From the NCBI GenBank assembly GCA_020747015.1, contig JAGTJM010000055.1, positions 62,001 to 126,000 on the forward strand: a stretch of 64,000 bases of DNA, in the 5' to 3' direction. Made by a program: the position numbers and the translations under genes. The notes under the pieces were generated by a model. It had not been told where the DNA came from. It saw only the letters and a list, made by a program, of their open reading frames with translations, and searched no databases. Position 1 is the first letter of the stretch. Every line of letters begins with the position of its first letter. This DNA is from Pyrenochaeta sp. MPI-SDFR-AT-0127. Its lineage: Eukaryota; Ascomycota; Dothideomycetes; Pleosporales; Cucurbitariaceae. Below are positions 23,690-35,300 of this stretch, piece by piece.

Positions 23690-24320
23690 ATGAAGTTTTT
23701 CGTCGCCGCCGCCCTTTTCACTGCCGTCCTCGGCGCCCCTCTTACCGACCTTGTCGAGCGAGATGTGAACGGCACTGAGACCATCACTGATGTTGGTCCG
23801 GCTTTCCCTCCCGAGCATGCGGCTCATATCAACACGATCTTCACCAGCGACACTCCCGCGGATACTGCGGTCGTCAAGCGCAATGCTGAGGTCGATCTTG
23901 CTGAGCGCTCCGAGCTCTCCAAGCGCGCCATCTTGATCGATGTCTGGCTAGACACCAACCGTGGCGGCCGCCACGAGGGTCTGTGGACTGACAGTAAGGA
24001 AGCTCCTAGCTCTTCACCTGGCGGGTTGTAGTAGTGAACAGACGCTAATCATATTCAGTCAACCGTTGCTACAACCTTGGCAACGGATGGAACGACGCCA
24101 TCTCTTCTCTTCAGACCCCACCCGACTTCGGCTGCTACTTCTACGAGCACGGCAACTGCCAGGGTGCTTGTAAGTACACTCATTTCCCCGCCAGCCACTG
24201 CAAGTACTTACACAATCGTTTTTAGGGCTCTCTACTTCCAAGTCTGGCAGCTTCATCTTCGTCAACACTCCTGACTGGGGCTTCAACGACAGGATTTCCA
24301 GCTACCTCTGCTGGACCTAG
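23690..24320 (+). CDS. Small secreted protein with Kex2 sites, crystallin-like repeat pattern
   Basis: Three exons (23690-23993, 24059-24169, 24226-24320) give 169 aa. Residues 1 to about 16 are a signal peptide (MKFFVAAALFTAVLGA). A propeptide follows with dibasic Kex2-type sites KR at 63-64 and 78-79. The mature part (80-169, about 90 aa) has four cysteines (NRC, FGC, GNC, YLC), likely two disulfides. Its YEHGNCQGAW plus NDRISSYLCW pattern resembles small secreted beta/gamma-crystallin-like proteins of fungi and bacteria; that is a visual impression only. The gene has its own TATA box and sits alone at the edge of the gene-poor region, a setting often seen for effector-like genes. No enzyme motif; function unknown. 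Confidence 0.75.
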
Positions 24321-25479
24321 TTGGCGTCCTCAATTTTGGTCAGGGATCGGGGGTAAATTGGCTCATTGAAGTGGGACCAGAGACCGGACGCGGTGGATGG
24401 TCAAGGGGCCTGGGGGACTTGGTGAACGCTGTACAGATTTTTCTTCTTGTCTATCGCTTTCGCCATGTCATGTGCTTGGAGAGTTGTTGGAGAGTTATAC
24501 AATAGTTCAGTAAAATAAAATGTGTAGCTTTTCTTGAAGGCGTCGCCAAGCTTCATTGGTTATTCCCCTGCACGGGGCCACCCGCGAATCCTCGCAGCCA
24601 CACCCATTTCAGGCAGACAGCCGATGCGGCTCGATCCTGATCGAATCCTGATCGAATCCTTCTCGGTGATGCTTATTCCAACCGAACCCCTCTCGGGTGC
24701 AAAATTCGAGATCCGAGTAATCAATCTAGCCGATCTGTGACCCACAAGACTTCTTGCCGCCAACAAGTAGCTGCCTTCCTCTTTCGACTGTAAAGAGTTA
24801 AATATACCCAGAGGTCAGGCAACTATATTCCTCGAAAGTATATGCTTAGTATCCGTGTACAGACGTATTTTCCAGCCTCATCGAGACACAGACGGAGTAA
24901 GGCAGCAAAGAAGATGCACTATGATAATCTGGTGAGATTTCACTGCTAAACTATATGGTATTATAGTCTTTAGTCATGACGACGAAGGGCGTCGATCCAC
25001 GCAGGAATGTAGTCGTGAACGTTGACCCACCCGTGCCGTGCCGTGCCGTATCATGCAACCTTCCATCCGCGGAAAGGGTGGCTCGAAACCTTCCGGAGAA
25101 ATACGGCCCGTATCAGTGTCGGCACAGCGACGAGAGCAAAGGACTGCACATCGTAAGGTGAGAAGGGCCCAAGGCAAGCCAATTTGCTTCTTAACATTTT
25201 GGACAGTTCTTAAATATCCTGACAGATCGAAAGAGTGTAGAAATTCGCGCAAACGTGCTCGGAGTACGTTCCTAACACTGATCGTGCGATTGGTTGGGAT
25301 AACACTGAATTCTGAAGAAGTAGATATGTCTCTCACATGATCGATAGTGATGACAAATATCACGAATCAATGAGCCCTATTGCAGAGTTTGCTACTACTT
25401 CGCTCCCGTTGCATCCCGCGGAGGAACTGGTTTCATCTCCAATCATGCAATCCTCTTATTTCGGCGAAATGTTGTACCG
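24321..25479. other. Intergenic region
   Basis: The 3' flank of the secreted-protein gene, then about 1 kb with no supported gene. Minor features are a short direct repeat (cctgatcgaat copies near 24635-24660) and a tccgtgccgtgcc-type triplet repeat at about 25033-25048. Confidence 0.4.
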
Positions 25480-26028
25480 CTACAAGCTCTTCTCTTCAGA
25501 ATCTTCATTTGCTTTGTTTGAAGCGAAAGTTGTGTCTTCAGGAGCTACAGAATTATTTGCATTGTTCTCCCTGGTTTCAGGTAGTTCACTACATGTCGTG
25601 AACGTTCCATCATTCTGCGCTGGTGGAGCAGGTTCTGCTTCAGAGTTCAACAAGAGTTGTATATTCTGGTGTAGACGCCTCCGTTGTATCTAGTTCTAGT
25701 TTCAGGGATTGGGCATCCCCAGAAGCCAACCCAGCGACGCCTCCGAGTTCAGCTTTTTCAATCAGAGAAGCATATTCTTCTCTCTATAAGCCATGGCTCC
25801 ACCGTAGCCTCTTTTACCGTGAGACGAAGATGGTAGTCAACAGATTTGCAATGAGTACGAGTGCTGAGATACCACCAGTAATATCTTCAATGGCTGCCTT
25901 GAAGAGTTTGTTATAGCTATTGCTCATTGGTATATCCGCAAAGGCCCAGTAGGGGCACTTCTAGTCGTAGGCCATGCCGGTGTTATTCAATACTGTCTCA
26001 TAATCTTCTCGTGCGGACAATTCTGTTA
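25480..26028 (-). pseudogene. Decayed membrane-protein gene (relic)
   Basis: On the minus strand three protein-like pieces follow one another in shifted frames. Piece 1 (from about 26028) reads LTELSAREDYETVLNNTG, then an in-frame TAG, then KCPYWAF and a hydrophobic segment (ISALVLIANLLTTIFV) ending at a TAA at 25816-25814. Piece 2 reads EYASLIEKAELGG onward to a TGA. Piece 3 (NSEAEPAPPAQNDG ... NKANEDSEEKSL) ends at a TAG at 25482-25480. No splice pair of usual size repairs the breaks: the possible intron after the hydrophobic segment would be under 45 nt. The TAG sits where a Trp codon would fit, as after a G-to-A change. A real gene with unusual introns or sequencing errors is the alternative. 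The parent family is not recognised. Confidence 0.35.
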
Positions 26029-26381
26029 GATATACGCAAATGACAAGCATGTGGATGGTGATAAGTTGTGCTTATGAGAGGAGCATATAGTCTTGTTTTG
26101 TTAGAATATTTTTTATAAGAACATTCCATGTAGACGTCGTATTTTGACATCCCTTGAGCTATTTGAGTGTGTCAGGATAGTTGAATGGAGTAGCAGAGAG
26201 GTTGAGAATCAACTTAGGAATTCTGTAATAATTACGGTACGCCTATATATGCCATTGTGGAAATACCCAATCCGCTCTCAAGTCACGGTTGAGCACTAAA
26301 ACAACCCAGATTTGATAACTATAGCCAAAACATACCGCCGCAACCCATAAATCCTGAACGCCATCATTGTAGCTCTCCAGT
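26029..26381. other. 3' flank of the siderophore synthetase gene
   Basis: AT-rich DNA directly after the synthetase stop codon, probably holding its polyadenylation signals and the 5' side of the decayed relic. Nothing else seen. Confidence 0.45.
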
Positions 26382-29300
26382 CTAATATATACTAGCCAAT
26401 TCCTTCCGAAGGTCCTCGGCCAGTTTCTCTCCCTGCTCTAAGCTCAACATATTGGTTGGCGCAAAAATACCCATGTCCAAGACACCATTCCGGATTGTAG
26501 CTTCAACGTCGATTGCGTGCTGTTACGTGTTAGCCACTGTTTCTAAGGGGCTGAAGTATTGGATGCGGTGACTTACAAAATAGGTGCTATTTACGTGCTC
26601 GTTTCGCATCTCACTTGATACCTCTGAGCTTCGGTCTTCGGCTGGTGAAACCCTGCTGACTGGATTTTGCCACTGTGCTGTCGGTATAATCGTGATATTG
26701 TCCGCATCTTCATCACTATTCATTACTTCTTCGGTGTCTGGTAAAGTAAGGAAGTTGATAAAGGTATCGACTTTGATGCCAGTCCACTCGTTGATTTCGA
26801 ACAGGCTGGTTGAAATGTTCGATGTGTTACTGATATCTCGGAGATCACTTTGAATGCTAGCAGCTATCTCCAGGACGTAACGACTGAGCGGCGTCTTAAC
26901 ACAAAGCGGAAGTAGATTAACTGTGGGTATAGCGGCAGTTTCGATTCCCTCCAAAGGTAGCGAGCGGTTCGCGAGATAAACTCCAAGCACAATGTCTTGG
27001 CAGTTAGGATTGACTGTCATCGTGGCGAAGAGCTTCGCGTACGTGGCTAGGACCAGGGATTGTATAGATATACCATGTTCACGAGCAACAACTTCCAGAG
27101 CCGATGTTTGAAAGAGAGCCGGTCGGAAGATCTCAACTCTAGCCTTAGGTAAAAGTACGGGTTGAGACAAGAGCTGTTGATCCAAACTCTTTAGATAGTC
27201 TATCCAGAAATTTCTGCGATCCTTTACCGCTGATACCGTGTTGCTGCTGGTGACAAGCTTTTTCAATGTTTGATGGGACGATGGTGCGGCTACACCATTG
27301 CAAAGACCTTGAAACTGGTGCATCAGAATTGGCAAGCTCACACCATCGTACAGCGCATGATGGATACTAAGTCTTAGATTCCAGCCATTTGAAGCATGTG
27401 AGACGAAGAGATGTGCCCATGGTTGCCCAGACGCAATCTGCTGAAACTTCTCGTGGACTTCATCTTCAGAATATCCAGTTGTGTTTGAGATTGACGTTTC
27501 GGACTCCTTCATTATGATCTGTAAGTATGGTATACGATCGTCGTTGGTCGGGGCAAAATGCGTTCGCAAGATGGCATTCGCTTTGACGAGGGCTTGCCAT
27601 GACCTTTGAAGAACTTCGAATGTGATAGAGCCACGAGCTTCGTAAGTGAATTCGGGGTAGAAGTTGCTGCCTTTTGAGTTTAACCACATTGACAACATGT
27701 ACAATTGGCCGGCAGTAACGGGTAGAACCTCCACCACATTGGCGTCATTGAGGCCTGCAGAATGTAGAATGCTTCGATGATCAAGTTCTCCAAGAGCTTC
27801 TGTGACGATTGATTCGTAGTTGTCGTTAACGTCAGTCTTTGGAAGAGCGCGCGTATCCACCATCTTGGCCATGTTCGTGATCGTGCCAGCTCGAAGCATT
27901 TCCCCAACATTGAGGGCTATGCCCTGTTTGCGTAGCAGTGATGACACCTTGATCGCGCTGATGGAGTCGAGACCAATGTGGAAGATTGTCATATCGGTCG
28001 TTATCTCGTCTTCGGAAATCTTGGAAACGGCAGCAAGTGTCTCCCGGATCTTTTGTGCTGTGCTTGACTGTGGCTGATGGACATGGTGTTCTCCATTCTC
28101 AAGAGGTGCTCCATTGGTAAGGCGAACAGTATCCGCCATTTCCTCGAATGATGGCAAACCACAGATAGATGTGCTCCGCGATGTGATCTCAATGACCTCA
28201 GCTTCGGGCCTCTCCAATACATTTTTGAGTACCTCATCCATTTGTTCCAGCAATAGCTTTGCACCTGCTTCGGAAAATACCTCCTCTTTTACAGCACACC
28301 GCCAGACCAACTGCTCCTTCACTACCTCCATCTCCACGCAAACCGGATACTCGACATCGCTATGACCCTCAATACTCGTATATAGTTTATCTGTCTCTTC
28401 TTGGCCATTATCCATGCTCTTCTGGTAGATGAATAAACTCTCAAATAGACTCCCGCCAAGACCAGATAAGGAGATGGCCTTGCGTAGGGGGAAGTGCTGC
28501 CACTGTTTGATGCTTGTGAAGTTGTCTTGTACATAATGCAGCATATTCAACCGTGTTCCATGCAAGATTGTGCGTATCGCGACGGTGTTCATGGTCGGAA
28601 ACATTAGCTGAGATCGTTGGTCACTATCACGACCGGACAGAACGGAGCCAAACGTCACATCCAGTGAATGGGTGGAGGAGGCCAACACCATGACGAATAC
28701 AGTTTGACCAAGCGTCTGGAGGGATATGTTGCTCTTTTTGGCGAAAGATACGATCTCGGCAAGAGGGACATGGCTGCCTTGCTGAAGACGATGAACATGT
28801 TCGGTCCCATTACTTGAGGATTCTATTCGACGAGGGAATGAAGTCTTTTTCGCATCGTAGAGGTAATCTTGCCAAAAGGACGCGGCATCGGAACTGGAAG
28901 TTGACACTATCTCAGCCAATGGGGATTCGTAGCTGGACCGAGGAGCATATTGACCTTGATGCGCTTGATTGACATCGAAGTGTAATAAACCAAGAGACCA
29001 ACCATCATAGAGCGCATGTGCAATGGACAAGATGAGGTAGGATTGGCCGGGAACCTCAACATGCAGTATGTTGAATGGAGGATGCGTCAAGGCAGACTTA
29101 ATGGTATCGATACGAAGCCTTTCAATGATATCATGAAAGTCAGGCTCAGTTTGTAGGTTGATTTGCGACCAGAACTCGTGAGGTCGTCGATGCACAATCT
29201 GTGCGAAGGAATCTTGAAGATCTGGGTCGTCCACTTCCAGGAATGTTGTGCGTAGAATTGGCGACCCTTCGACAACTCGAGTCCAGGCGTTACGTAGTTT

Positions 29301-32300
29301 GTCAACATCAGTGCTGGATTGTACCTTCATCACATCAAAATTGTAGTACCTGGTATACTCAGATGCGATCATCTCGGCAATCATGGCTTCTTGTAGTGGC
29401 GTTACAGGTAAGACCTCGTCGACAGCTTGCATGTTGATGTCGCGTCGCTGAGCGTACCCTACAAGCTGTTGCTTGCGTAGATCGAATAGTGAACGAGCGT
29501 GTTGTTCGTTTTGGCTCTTGCCGCTTGAAACGTCTTGTACCATCGTGGCTATGTTGAGGCCCCGCATGATGCCGCTCACTGGCAGGCTGATGCCGCGCTT
29601 CTTTAACTTGGACGATAATTTGATCGCATCAATGCTGTCTAGGCCAAGCTCGAAAATTGACGTCGCTTCATGAATATTTTCCACCTCGACCCCAGACAGA
29701 GCTGCTATCTCGTCCCTAATCCTGGTAGCATTCTCAGTCCACTCGAAGTCCTTCAATCCGTTAGTTCCATTTAGAATAAGGTTTTCCTTGGAAACCCCAT
29801 TCTGAACAACTCCATTTGCTTGCGTTGGTAATCTCAAGATAACTGATGGATCATCCAAAACTTGCCGCAATGCTTCCTCAAAATGATCCAATAGTTCGTT
29901 TGAAGCTTTCTCGTCTGAAATGTGCCCTTGTGCAGTCAAAGTCAATTTAAACGAATCATTCGACTTCTGCTCGATTTCGATAGCAAGTGGGTAATCCGCC
30001 GCAGCATCTCCATCCTCGATCTCCCAAGTGTCATTTTTTGTCCACTCTTCCTCGTCCTGATCCACTTGATAAACGAACAAGGTCTCGAAAAGTGGTTGGT
30101 TTGGACTTCTCTTGCACCATTTCATGACGTCTCGCAACGATGTGTGCTGGTAGGGATAAGCAGCGGTGTTGAATTCATGCACGCTCTTGATGGTAGAAAT
30201 CCAAGTCTCGCCAGATTGAAATTGATGCTTGTGAGGAATTGTGTTAAAAATGGGGCCAATGGTACGGCCCATACCTTCCAGATCAACGCTGCGGCCCGAC
30301 ACAACTAGACCCACAGTCACCATTCGTTTGGTAAATGTATGGAGAACATAGAGCCAGCAAGCTTGAGCGATAGCCTGTGCGGTAACATTGAGCTTCCTTC
30401 TTGTAAACTCGAAGCCTGTCAATGTATCCAAATGTCGTGTGACAAAAATTGGCGTTTCGCTCGGTTGCGCGGTGAGAATTGGGAATGGCTTGAAAGTTGT
30501 GTTTGTAAGATGATCTCGCCAGAATTCCTTCGCGCCATCAATCGTACGCAACGGACCATGAGCAAGGGCGGAATGGAATGAAGGTGTGTCGCTATCAAGC
30601 TGTCGCTCATTGTAAGCATCCCAGACTGCTTTGAAGATGAGCCCAACACTATTGCCGTCATACAATCCATGGAAGATGTGTACAACCAGAAGTTTCTGTC
30701 GCGGCGTTGTAACCGATACGAGTTCGAACGGTCGTCTGATCTCGGTGCGATTGAGCTGTAGCCAAATTTGCCTTTGACGATCCAGACAGTTGGCTATTGA
30801 CTCGTTCTTCGCAGTGGTATTCAATGCCCAGGGTAGGTCTACATTGCATAGGACAGCCTGTACGTACCCGTCTTCTGTGTTCGCGAAGACCGTACGCAAA
30901 ATCTGTGTTGAAGCATAGACATTTTCCCATGCCGCGCGAAGCCTTCCTTCGTCGACATTATCATTCAATTTAACTTTGAAGCTGTTGAAATAAAGCCCTT
31001 GCTTGCTGTTAAGATATCTTGCAATCATCCCTTGCTGGAGAGGTGTACATGGAGCGAGCGCTTCGATTGCTGATGGGTCAATTGAAAGAGCTTGAGCGAC
31101 TGTGCGTCTGTGACGATGCTGAGCTGCAGTGATAGCCTGTCGCGCTGCGAGAATGGAGCCGCGATTATCGCTGGCGGATTCTTTAGTTTCCAACACCTTG
31201 GCAAGTCGGCGAATGGTAGGAAACCTCATGACATCGGATGCAGTTGCCTTTGAGAGACCGCCTTGCTTTATCGCTCTTGAGACTCTGATCACAGATATCG
31301 AATCCATACCTAGCTCGAAGAAGCTAGTGTTTATACCTATAGATTCCTTATCCACATCTAGTGTCTGTGCGAGCACATGCTGCAACTTTCGATCGTCGTC
31401 TGACCATGTCTCGTTTGATGTGTTTGATGAGGCCGAGAAATTTTGTATGTCGCTAGAAGACAGGGATTCATATATCTCCTTGAGGTTCCTCGCATCGGCC
31501 TTATTATTGATATTCAACGGAATATTCGTGAGGGGAATAAAGTATGTTGGAACCATATATGGTGGGAGTTTATCATGGCATGCCTCTTTCGCCTTTTTCA
31601 TTTTGCTTTCGTCGCTGAGCAGAACCTCAGCCTGGCCACTCAGTCTCCTTCCTGGAACAATAAAGGCAACCAATTGCTCCGTCTGCTGTTTTGGATGTTT
31701 GAGTACGAGGGTTGCCACATCTGATATATCTGTCGTTGACTGTCTGATAACTGAATTGATCTCACCGATCTCTAGTCGTTGTCCGCGCAGCTTGACTTGA
31801 TCGTCTGCACGGCCTAGGAAGTCGAAAGAGCCATCATGGAGGACCCTAACCAGATCGCCAGTCCTATATACACGTTCTGCGAAGCGATCAAGGAATGGAA
31901 AACGTTCAGCGGTCAGGTCTGCACGATTGAGATATCCCTTTCCAACGAGTGTGCCCGAGACGCATAGCTCACCTACTCCGCCTCGAAGTACAGGAATATC
32001 TGAACCAATCTCAAGGACAAATGAGCCCACATTGTCAAACTGTTGACCAATGTTGGAAGGCTTGCCGTTGGCAGGCACGCGTGTGTACATTGTTACGCCG
32101 ATTGTTGCTTCAGTTGGTCCGTAGCCGTTGTAAATGACCCCCTTCGGGCCCCATACATCCAATATCTCTTGCTTCAAGCTCTCCCCTCCAGTGATGAAGA
32201 CACCTTTACAAAGGCTTGGTACGTCATCGGGATGCAGTATCTGGGCAAGACTAGGCGTCAAGTCGATATGAGTGATGCCCAAAGTGCTGATGGATTTTGC

Positions 32301-35300
32301 TAAGTCCTCGAAGATGAGATCTCGGGGCGCAGATACAACACAGAGACCAACAGACCAGCTCCAGTATTGCTCTAGGACAGACACATCGAAGTGGAAGGAC
32401 GCAAATTGAAGCCAACGGGATTGCGGATTCCAATGCCCAGCGAAGAGCCGCTGGAAAGCCAGCAAAGCCTGAACTGCATTTTCGTGAGTCAGCTCACATC
32501 CTTTAGGTGTACCCGTGGTTCCACTGGTATACAAGCAATAACTGCGGTCCTGAGGATCGATTTTCCTGCAGAGGGTAGGCTTAGACTTTGGCAGTGAGCG
32601 TAGCACGATCTCGTCGAGGTTCAGTATCGGCACATCGATATTCTCCTGCAATCCGGTAGACTGTTTTGCCATCGAGAGGATAAGTCGTGCTTGAGAGTCC
32701 TTGACAATGAAGGCTTGGCGTGCGGCAGGAGCTCCAGGGTCAACAGCAACGAAAGCGCAACCGGCCTTCAGGACTCCCAACATTGCGAAAGAAGCCTCTG
32801 GACATTTTTCAAAGCATACACCAATAAGATCACCTGGTCGAGCTCCATGAACAAGGAGCAAATGCGCGATTCTGTTTCCTTCCGCATCCAGTTCAGGATA
32901 GGTCCACGATTCGCTGGAGTAGCCATTAACGCCAATGGCATACGCAAATTCGAAGGCAATACGTTTAGGGTATTTTGACGCTGTAATTTCGACCAACTCA
33001 TGTAGCAAATTTGCTTCTGAAGGCAAGTAAGGTTGTTTCGCTGGGGTAATCGAGTATAGTGTCGGATGAAACGAAAGATCCACTTGTGGAGAAGCTTCAG
33101 GGAAAATGAAGCCCTCTAGTAGATAATCGAGCTGATCAAGTATCAATCTTGCCTGTTCCTCTGGTATTATATGCGGCAAGAAGGTAAGCCGATACTCTAG
33201 ATGACCTTGTCTGGGCTCTAATTCAATGGAGACTGGATATTCCGTAGTTGCTTTCTCAGCAACCACGCTCCAGACACTATTCTTGTCCACTTGATTGGTT
33301 AACTTCTGATAAGCGAAGATAGTATCGAAGAGTGGCTCATTCGAAAATCCCATCATCCTTTGAATATCAGTAAGTGGTGTGAATTGGTGTTGTTGAATCA
33401 CAGCGTTCAGTATCATCACCGCATGCAGCGCCTCCTTCCTGTCTTGGCTCATTGCGCATGCAAAAGGTACAGTGTTGATGCATGGAAAGACAGCATTTTC
33501 CGTTTCTTCGAGGTTGCGTCCCGAGAGTACGACTCCGCAAGTGACTGATGGTTCGCCAGTATAAGCAGAAAGAAGAGATAGCCAGCTCGCGATACCAGCG
33601 GCTTGAATTGTGATATTCTCTTTCCGGCATCCAGCTTCCAAGTCAGAAAGGGATTTAGTTGATTGCTTCGAACAGACTAGTGAAGGTCTTGGGTCGTATC
33701 TAAGTGGCGCTAGGTTAGGGAATCGACAGGGGCTCGCTTTCTTCCCGAGCTGGGTCCAGAACGCCTCCCCACGCTCGGTACTCTGACTTGATCCCAAAAC
33801 ACTACTGATGACTGGGTCTAGTGGAGATGGAGCTTGGCAATGTTGACCTTGATACGTCGCAGTGACATCATTGAATATGGACTGCAGGCTTTGGGCATCG
33901 AAAAGTCCATGGAAGATGGCGATATCAAGGTAAGTTTGCATACCAACTTGAACAATCCTTATCTCCCAAGGTGGCATGTGAAGCTTGCGCAAAGCTCTAC
34001 CTTGTACCCCTTGTAACCAGACTTCGCCAAGTTCAGTGGAGAGTCGGTCAGAAGCGACTGTCCATGGTATGTCGACAGCGTTTGGAGTGTAATGTATCAT
34101 GACAAAAGGGTGACGAGTGTCTTTGGTGTGAGCGAAGCCTGTTCGTAGAATCGCGTGCCGTCCCATGGCAGTTATCCATGCCTCTTTCATCTTATCAAGA
34201 TCTGAATCGGAATCCAGTTGTAAACTAAGGTAGTTCATGTAGGCAGCCCCTTCTTTCATGAGAAATTGGGAGAGCATGCCATTTTGGAGAGGGGTACAGG
34301 GGCGAATGACTGCAACATCTTCGTGCTTGACGTTGTACGCTCCCAAAACTTGCGCCCTATAGATGTGATCGAAAGAATTGAAATCAAATTGTACAACTAG
34401 ATTAGTTTCTGTTGCTGTGGCTGCACTAAGGTGTATCGCAATGTCAGCACAAGTCGTATATTTCATGACGTCGGCTGCATTTAGATTGTGGCCTTGTCGT
34501 CGAAGGGCAGCTGCAATTTGTACTGCGCTAATACTATCAAGACCAAGTTGATAGATTGAGGTCGTCGGTAAGATTTCTTCCGTTGATACCTTTGACAGTC
34601 GTGAGAAAATGTTCCGGACTTGGTTCTCAAGAGCTGTCCAGCGATGCGTAGAAAATTGTCCACCAGCCCCGTTCGATACATTGTTCACCTCATCTGATTC
34701 AAGGAAGAATTTCAGCAGTGCCCTCTTATCGATCTTGCCAGCCATCGACCGAGGTATAGTCTCAATGAAAAGGAAGAATTGGGGTACCATATATGAAGGT
34801 AGGTGGTCTTTCACTGCCTTTTTCAGCTTCTTTTGAATATCAACACGTCTGCCGTTATCCACTGGTTGATCGGTGACTAGAAAGGCTACCAGCTGCTCTT
34901 TCGATGACGCGCTCTTCTTGAGGATCTGCGTAATGACGGCTGCAATATCAGAATGAGAGTTTTGAAGGACGTGGTTGATCTCCCCGAGCTCAACTCTCAG
35001 ACCTCTAATCTTGACCTGGTCATCTGCACGTCCTATAAATTCGAAATTGCCATCGCTTAGCATTCGGACAATATCGCCACTCTTGTAGAATCTTTGGCCG
35101 CACTCATGCACAAATCGCTCCTTCGTCAATTCGGCCTTGCCCAGGTAACCTCGTGCCAGCTGCGCTCCCCCAATGTACAGTTCCCCAATGCTCAGTAGAG
35201 GCAGTGGTCTCTTTCCGTGAGAGGAAAAGACCGCGAAAGAGGTCGATGGAAAAGGCTTGCCAATGATGGATGTGCTTCTTCCCTGAGCAATCGGGTACAT

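Noticed and set aside
26523..26576. Stop codon at 26523 as the end of the synthetase
   Set aside because: A standard intron covers it, and the next exon continues the C domain in phase to 26382.
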